A stretch of 34,345 bases of DNA from Candidatus Gastranaerophilales bacterium (GTDB taxonomy: Bacteria > Cyanobacteriota > Vampirovibrionia > Gastranaerophilales > Gastranaerophilaceae), in the NCBI GenBank assembly GCA_947626325.1, contig CANQRT010000003.1, positions 1 through 34,345 on the forward strand. Direction: 5' to 3'. The notes beneath the pieces were generated by a model, which saw nothing but the letters and a program-made list of their open reading frames with translations, was not told the DNA's origin and searched no databases. A program made the position numbers and the translations under genes. Shown piece by piece: positions 28,643 through 34,345 of this stretch; position 1 is the stretch's first letter; each line of letters starts with the position of its first letter.

Positions 28643-28820
28643 TTTATTCCCTAATCTTATTATATAAGAATATAATATATTTTTTTATAATGGGCAAAAT
28701 CATTTATATGTTGTAATTTTTAATAAAAAATTTTTATAAATCATTATTTTAAATGATAACAAATTTAGCAGATTTTTGTATACTGAACACTTGAATATAG
28801 TAATTATTTGGGGCATATGT

Positions 28821-29693
28821 ATGGCAAAAGTCAATACACAAAGAATAAAACCGCAAGAGCAAAGACCTGATTTAAAAATCGCACCAAAGGTCAAAACAAA
28901 GCCCTATAGCGATATAGACTTAAATAATTGGAAAGACTATAGCCATATAAAAACTGATACATGGTGGGAATTTGCTCAGCGTGATAATACTCATGGGCAT
29001 AGTAATGAATACCACGGAAATTATATACCTCAAATAGCACAACAATTGTATGAAAGATTTACTAAAAAAGGTGATATAGTTCTGGATTTATTTTTAGGCT
29101 CTGGTACAAGCGCTATTGAAGCAATAAATATGAAAAGAAGATGTATCGGGGTTGAATTAAAGCCTGAACAGACAGAAATTGTGCGCTCTAAATTCAGCGA
29201 AAAAGAACTTGTAACCGATGTTAATTTAATTTGTGCTGACAGCGCAGCAAAATCAACAAAAGAAAAAATTCAGGCAAGACTCGATGTTATGAGGAGCGAA
29301 AAAGCGCAGTTCCTTATTCTTCATCCGCCTTATGACGATATTATAAAATTCTCCGACAGAAAAGAGGATTTATCGAACTGCGGTTCTACGGAAAAATTTT
29401 ATGAACTGTTTAAGCAGGCAGCACAAAACGGCTATGATATGCTTGAAAAAGGCAGATTTGCAGCTTTAATTATAGGTGATAAATACTCAAATGGCGAGAT
29501 TGTACCTTTAGGCGCTGACTGTGCAGCCAAAATGCGTGAAGTCGGGTTTAAAATGAAAGCTGTTATTGTTAAAAATATGGAAGGTAATGAACGGGCGAAA
29601 GGCAAAACTGCTAATTTATGGCGCTATCGTGCATTAAACGGCGGTTTCTATATTTTCAAACACGAGTATATTTATGTATTCCAAAAAGTTTAG
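28821..29693 (+). CDS. DNA (N4-cytosine/N6-adenine) methyltransferase, orphan
   Basis: motif I DLFLGSGTSAIEAI, motif IV HPPYDDII, CIGVELKPEQ; start shifted to MAKVNTQRIK. Confidence 0.8.
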   Translation: MAKVNTQRIKPQEQRPDLKIAPKVKTKPYSDIDLNNWKDYSHIKTDTWWEFAQRDNTHGHSNEYHGNYIPQIAQQLYERFTKKGDIVLDLFLGSGTSAIEAINMKRRCIGVELKPEQTEIVRSKFSEKELVTDVNLICADSAAKSTKEKIQARLDVMRSEKAQFLILHPPYDDIIKFSDRKEDLSNCGSTEKFYELFKQAAQNGYDMLEKGRFAALIIGDKYSNGEIVPLGADCAAKMREVGFKMKAVIVKNMEGNERAKGKTANLWRYRALNGGFYIFKHEYIYVFQKV

Positions 29694-29859
29694 ACACCTT
29701 AAAACAGGAAATATCTATGAAATGCTCAGAAATGACGTTATTAATGCAACTAATGCCAATGCTGAGCAAGTAATGGTGCTTTATAAAAGTGATTTATACC
29801 CTGATAAACTTTTTGTCCGCGAAAAAAACGAATTTTATGAAAAATTTAAACAGCTATAA
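29674..29859 (+). CDS. DUF1653-like small protein
   Basis: FRHLKTGNIYEMLRNDV...QVMVLYKSDLYPDKLFVREKNEFYEKF resembles the DUF1653 YRHYKGG-YEV...VVYR...WVRP pattern; overlaps MTase by 20 nt. Confidence 0.6.
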   Translation: MYSKKFRHLKTGNIYEMLRNDVINATNANAEQVMVLYKSDLYPDKLFVREKNEFYEKFKQL

Positions 29860-29892
29860 AAAAAGAGCCCTTAAATTTTAAGAGCTCTTTTT
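29858..29892. terminator. bidirectional intrinsic terminator
   Basis: AAAAAGAGC...GCTCTTTTT stem between convergent genes. Confidence 0.8.
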
Positions 29893-29906
29893 AATTTTAA
29901 TTGTTA

Positions 29907-32072
29907 TTATAGACTGCAAGAACCGCAAGTACAGCAATCATTTAATGCTTCTTGTGCTTCTTTAATTCTTACTTTAATACGTCCGTCAACTGCAATGCCT
30001 TCACCTGTTTTTTCTGAAATTAATAACGGGTTAATATCAAGTTCATCAATGAATTTGAAGTCATTAACTAATTGTGACAGTCTTAATAAAGTTTCTTGAA
30101 TTTGATTGATGTTAGCAGGTGTTGTACCTCTTGCACCTTGTAAAAGTTTGTATGCTTTAACTGATGTAATCATATCCATAGCATCTTCGTCGGTTAAAGG
30201 AGCAATTCTGAATGTAACGTCTTTCATAACTTCAACGAATACACCGCCTAAGCCGAACATCATCATTGGGCCGTATTGAGGATCTGTTGCGATACCGCAT
30301 ACCATTTCTCTTGAACCTTTTACCATTTCTTGAATAATTACACCTTCTAAGCCCTCAAGTAATCCTTTTTCTTCAAGACGTTTTAGAAGTGCATTATATT
30401 CGTTTCTTAATTGTTCTTCGCTTCTGATGTTAACAACAACGCCGCCTACATCTGTTTTGTGAGATGTTGTTTTTGATGTCATTTTCATAACAACAGGGTA
30501 TCCGATTGAGTTGCCTAAGTTAACAACTTCATCAATATTAGTAGCTAAGCCGTATTTGCAAGCTCTGATACCGTAAGCTTGAAGTACATCAATACTTTCT
30601 AATGTTGTTAATTGGTCACGTTCCTCTGAAATAGATTTTTTAATAATATCGCAAACCTTGTTTCTGTCTACATCATAGCAAGGAATTTTACCTGCGGGTT
30701 TTTCCATCCATTGTCTTTGCTGGTCTAATCTGCATAATGCTTCTGCAGCTTCTTCAGCATACATATAGAACGGCATATTAACTTCCATATTTGAAATCTT
30801 TGTAAAGAAATCATTTGTTGTCATAAATACGCCTAAAATTGGTTTTGTTGGATTTTGAGCTTTAATTTTCATTAACGCTTCAGCAACATCAATATCTTTT
30901 AAACCTAAGAACGGTAAGTAAATTACCATAATCATATCAACATTTTCATCTGCAATAACAGTTTCTAATGTTTGCATATAGTGTTCAATAGGTGCTGAAG
31001 CTATCATATCAATTGGGTTTTTAACAGATGCAGCTGACGGCAGAAAACTTCTTAATTTAGCTTTTGTTTCATCTGTAATAGGCGCCATTTTCATGCCTGC
31101 TTCACAGATAGCATCAGTTGCCATAATTCCAGGGCCGCCAGAGTTTGTAATAATAGCAACTCTGTTGCCTTTTGGTATCGGGCAGTTTGAAAATGCTTTA
31201 GCGTTAGCAAATAAGTTCTTTAAAGAAAATTCTCTTATAACGCCTGATTGTTTTAATAAAGCTGCAGCCGCTTTATCTGCACCAGCTAAAGAACCTGTGT
31301 GTGAGGAAGCTGCCGAAGCACCTGCTGCGCTTCTGCCTGATTTTAATGCTAAAATAGGTTTTTTCTTTGTTATTCTTGTTGCTAATTTTCTGAAGTTTTG
31401 AGGGTTTTTAATTGACTCCATATACAAAAGGATTTGTTTAACGTCGTCATCATTTTCCCAGTATTCAAGCATTGTTTCAGCGTTGATATCAGCTTGATTA
31501 CCAATTGAAACAAATTGAGAAAAACCAAGGTTTAAGTCTTTTAATATATTTAAAATACCACCGCCAAGAGCGCCTGATTGAGATACAAAACCGATATCAC
31601 CTCTTATTGGCAGTGATTCAGCAAATGTAGCATCCATCATTACATCTGGGTGAGTATTTAAAACACCTAAGCAGTTAGGCCCTACACATCTCATGCCGTA
31701 TTCTTTAACTTTAGCAAGGAGTTGTTTTTCCATTTCGGCACCTTCAGCACCTGTTTCTTTAAACCCTGCTGTTATGATACATAAGCCTTTTACACCTTTT
31801 CTATGGCATTGGTCAATAGTATCAAGAACAAATTTAGCATTAACAACAATAACAGCTAAATCAACTTCTCCTGGGACTTCTTCAATTGAAGTGTATGCTT
31901 GAAATCCCTCAATGATACCTCCTTTTGGGTTAACAGGATATATTTTCCCGTTAAATTTATAATCTCTAAGTCTTTGCATAAGCTCTGAACCGATAGTTTT
32001 CGGTTTTGTTGAAGCACCGATTACTGCAACAGACTTTGGTTTCATAATTTTGTTTAAAAGCTCATCTTGCAT
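29907..32072 (-). CDS. acetate/acyl-CoA ligase (ADP-forming), fused alpha-beta
   Basis: CoA-binding MKPKSVAVIGAS, SQSGALGGGILN, SSHTGSLAGAD, C-terminal ATP-grasp GYPVVMKMTSKTTSHKTDVGGV. Confidence 0.92.
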   Translation of the reverse strand: MQDELLNKIMKPKSVAVIGASTKPKTIGSELMQRLRDYKFNGKIYPVNPKGGIIEGFQAYTSIEEVPGEVDLAVIVVNAKFVLDTIDQCHRKGVKGLCIITAGFKETGAEGAEMEKQLLAKVKEYGMRCVGPNCLGVLNTHPDVMMDATFAESLPIRGDIGFVSQSGALGGGILNILKDLNLGFSQFVSIGNQADINAETMLEYWENDDDVKQILLYMESIKNPQNFRKLATRITKKKPILALKSGRSAAGASAASSHTGSLAGADKAAAALLKQSGVIREFSLKNLFANAKAFSNCPIPKGNRVAIITNSGGPGIMATDAICEAGMKMAPITDETKAKLRSFLPSAASVKNPIDMIASAPIEHYMQTLETVIADENVDMIMVIYLPFLGLKDIDVAEALMKIKAQNPTKPILGVFMTTNDFFTKISNMEVNMPFYMYAEEAAEALCRLDQQRQWMEKPAGKIPCYDVDRNKVCDIIKKSISEERDQLTTLESIDVLQAYGIRACKYGLATNIDEVVNLGNSIGYPVVMKMTSKTTSHKTDVGGVVVNIRSEEQLRNEYNALLKRLEEKGLLEGLEGVIIQEMVKGSREMVCGIATDPQYGPMMMFGLGGVFVEVMKDVTFRIAPLTDEDAMDMITSVKAYKLLQGARGTTPANINQIQETLLRLSQLVNDFKFIDELDINPLLISEKTGEGIAVDGRIKVRIKEAQEALNDCCTCGSCSL

Positions 32073-32091
32073 TTTTTTATCCTTTCATTTA

Positions 32092-32715
32092 TTAGTAACC
32101 GTTTTCAATCCATTCTCTGACTCTGAATTTTGCGCCGAGGCTGTTTGCGATTTGTTCGCATTTTTTTAAGTTCAGATGTCTGCCTTTAAAGCCCTCTACT
32201 ACCGTTGCTGTAACTATAATATCGGTGGAGGCACAGGCTTTTATAAAATTTTTTACTTCTTCATAAGCACCTTCAAAGTTTGGCTTAGAAAGTTCATTAT
32301 ATTCTTGTTCATTTTCCCCGTTTAAACTAACTGAAAATTCATCAATTAAGCCTTTAAGCTCGGGCACAACATTTCTTTTATATACGTAATTAGCGTGTCC
32401 GTTAGTATTAACACGTAATTTTATATTGGGATAATTCTCTTTTATATATTTTGCAACTTCTTTTAAAACATCAAGTTTTAACATAGGTTCACCGTATCCG
32501 CAAAATATAATTTCACTTGAAAGTTTATCTTTCATAGCTTCAAGCTGTTTTATAACATCTTTAGCACTGACATTTTCAGTATTTAAAAATAAATTAGCGC
32601 CGACAACATCATCTTTTATTGAACGAATACAAAATATGCAGTCATTTGTACAGCTGTTTGTTAAGTTAATATAAATTTTTCCGTCTAATAAGTATACTAA
32701 ATTATAGTCTGTCAT
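32092..32715 (-). CDS. radical SAM protein (resembles TatD-associated radical SAM family)
   Basis: INLTNSCTNDCIFCIRS (CxxxCxxC), FCGYGEPMLKL, LRVNTNGHAN; start adjusted to MTDYNLVY. Confidence 0.8.
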   Translation of the reverse strand: MTDYNLVYLLDGKIYINLTNSCTNDCIFCIRSIKDDVVGANLFLNTENVSAKDVIKQLEAMKDKLSSEIIFCGYGEPMLKLDVLKEVAKYIKENYPNIKLRVNTNGHANYVYKRNVVPELKGLIDEFSVSLNGENEQEYNELSKPNFEGAYEEVKNFIKACASTDIIVTATVVEGFKGRHLNLKKCEQIANSLGAKFRVREWIENGY

Positions 32716-32818
32716 GTCTTTACACCTGCCATTAAATTGTGGCACAAATAATATATGATAACAAGTAAATTTTTTTAATAATTCAGCCTAAATTTTTGTT
32801 TTATGGTATAAATAAACA

Positions 32819-33328
32819 ATGATTGAAATTTTAATTTTATACATAATTCACAAACGAGAAAAAACAATTTATTCTATCCGTAAAGAGATTATAGAAATAT
32901 TTGGGGCATTTACAAAACCAAGCATTGGTACAATATACCCAGCACTTAAGCGTTTGCTTAGGGAAAAGGCTGTTGCAGTAAATGATATAATGTCAGAGGG
33001 CGGAAAAAAATCTTCTTACTATTCAATTACCAAAAGAGGACTTGAATATTTTAAGGAATTATTTTTTAACGGCGGCAGTGATAATCCTTCTGTATTTTAT
33101 ACTCAATTGCAATCAAGGCTTGGGACTATGGGGCTTTTGTCCGTAGAGGATAGAAAACGCTTTATTTCAGATTTTTCTAAAAAAATGGAAATTTATCAAT
33201 TTGAAATAGAAAACAGATTAAATGATGAATTTTTAGAGCTGGATTACTATCAAAATCAGCTTTTAACAAGAACTTTAAAAGAAATAAAATCATTAAAAGA
33301 ATATTTAAACGCATTAAAGGCAGATTAA
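32819..33328 (+). CDS. PadR-family transcriptional regulator
   Basis: winged HTH GTIYPALKRLLREKAV...GKKSSYYSITKRGLEYF. Confidence 0.88.
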   Translation: MIEILILYIIHKREKTIYSIRKEIIEIFGAFTKPSIGTIYPALKRLLREKAVAVNDIMSEGGKKSSYYSITKRGLEYFKELFFNGGSDNPSVFYTQLQSRLGTMGLLSVEDRKRFISDFSKKMEIYQFEIENRLNDEFLELDYYQNQLLTRTLKEIKSLKEYLNALKAD

Positions 33329-33329
33329 T

Positions 33330-34345
33330 ATGCCTGCAATAATTTCATCAGTAGAAAAAGACTCCATAGCTGAGGAACTTGGAATAACGGCTGGTTCTGA
33401 GCTTTTAACTGTCAATGGGATTAAATTGCGTGATTATATTGATTATCAATATGCGGTAATGGCGGAAGAACTTGAATTCGAAATAAAATTACCCGACGGA
33501 AATATTGAATGCTACGAAATAGAAAAAGATTTTGAAGAAGATTTGGGGTTTATATTTGAGTCCGCAATCTTTGACAGAATAAAACCTTGCGCAAATAATT
33601 GTATTTTTTGCTTTGTAGACCAACAACCTAAGGGACTGAGGCCGTCTTTATACATAAAAGATGACGATTACAGACTTTCTTATCTGCAGGGAACTTATGT
33701 AACGCTTACTAACTTAACAAAAAAAGATAAAGAACGTATTGCCTCTCAACACTTAGGGCCTTTGTATGTTTCTGTTCACACCACAAACCCTGATTTGCGC
33801 TCAAAAATGCTTAATAATAAAAATGCCTCAAACCTTTTAAAAGAGCTTGATTTTTTAAAAGAAAACGACATCCCTATTAATACTCAAGTAGTTTTATGCC
33901 CCTCATACAATGACGGTGAGGAATTAAAAAGAACTTTGAATGATTTATGGAAGTATAAAACCATTTTAAACTCAATAGCAATAGTGCCTGTCGGGATAAC
34001 AAAATACCGAAAGGAAAAATTAAAGCAGGTTACAAAAAAAATTGCGCTCGAAACTATTAAAATTGTTGATGAATTTAATAAAAAAATAAAGAAAAATATT
34101 GCAAGCGTATCGGATGAGTTTTTCTTGATTGCAGGGCTTGAAATACCCGAAAAAAAATATTATAACGGGTTTAACCAGCTTGAAGACGGCGTTGGCTCTT
34201 TAAGATGTTTAATAGATGACTTTAACAAGCGTTTAAAAAAAGCACCTAAAAGCATAAAAGAAAAAAAAGAATACACAATTGCCTGCTCTGTCAGCGCATC
34301 AAGTGCTTTTTATAAATTTGCGGACGAACTTAATAAAATAAAAAA
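33330..34345 (+). CDS. DUF512-type radical SAM/PDZ-like protein (3'-truncated by window end; not in ORF track)
   Basis: open frame from ATG 33330: MPAIISSVEKDSIAEELGITAGSELLTVNGIKLRDYIDYQY...KPCANNCIFCFVDQQPKGLRPSLYIKDDDYRLSYLQGTYVTLTNL. Confidence 0.9.
   Translation, partial: MPAIISSVEKDSIAEELGITAGSELLTVNGIKLRDYIDYQYAVMAEELEFEIKLPDGNIECYEIEKDFEEDLGFIFESAIFDRIKPCANNCIFCFVDQQPKGLRPSLYIKDDDYRLSYLQGTYVTLTNLTKKDKERIASQHLGPLYVSVHTTNPDLRSKMLNNKNASNLLKELDFLKENDIPINTQVVLCPSYNDGEELKRTLNDLWKYKTILNSIAIVPVGITKYRKEKLKQVTKKIALETIKIVDEFNKKIKKNIASVSDEFFLIAGLEIPEKKYYNGFNQLEDGVGSLRCLIDDFNKRLKKAPKSIKEKKEYTIACSVSASSAFYKFADELNKIK

Noticed and set aside
28643-28820. possible non-coding RNA in the divergent spacer before the methyltransferase
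   Set aside because: Only a weak ATCATT/AATGAT hairpin in very AT-rich DNA; no convincing promoter-terminator pair

Overview
AT-rich bacterial window, mostly housekeeping and cell-envelope genes. Gene content (complete lpxD-lpxC-fabZ-lpxA block, heptose/LPS genes, ComEC, a flagellar/type III-type export block, a DUF512-type radical SAM protein) suggests a Gram-negative-type lineage such as gut Melainabacteria/Gastranaerophilales. That placement is inference only. From left to right: hypothetical ORF; unlisted 59-aa Cys protein plus NfnA/SudB-like flavoprotein; comEC; mfd-parvulin lipoprotein; rfaE2-like nucleotidyltransferase; XRE regulator with divergent small ORF; lpx/fabZ operon plus M29 aminopeptidase; large SF1 helicase with C-terminal PD-(D/E)XK-like nuclease; acyltransferase; accBC; GAF-GGDEF-degenerate HD-GYP; GT9 heptosyltransferase; SPOA-SPOA/FliO-like/FliP/FliQ/FliR; orphan DNA methyltransferase plus DUF1653-like ORF; ADP-forming acyl-CoA synthetase; two radical SAM proteins; PadR regulator. 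Most notable: (i) a strong internal Shine-Dalgarno/ATG in the SctQ-like gene next to a FliO-like gene; (ii) an orphan helicase-nuclease fusion; (iii) an atypical biotinylation motif in AccB; (iv) a GGDEF protein whose HD-GYP domain has lost metal ligands; (v) four near-zero-spacing convergent gene pairs; (vi) two CDSs missing from the ORF track. No rRNA, tRNA, CRISPR array or transposon was recognised. All family calls are by eye.
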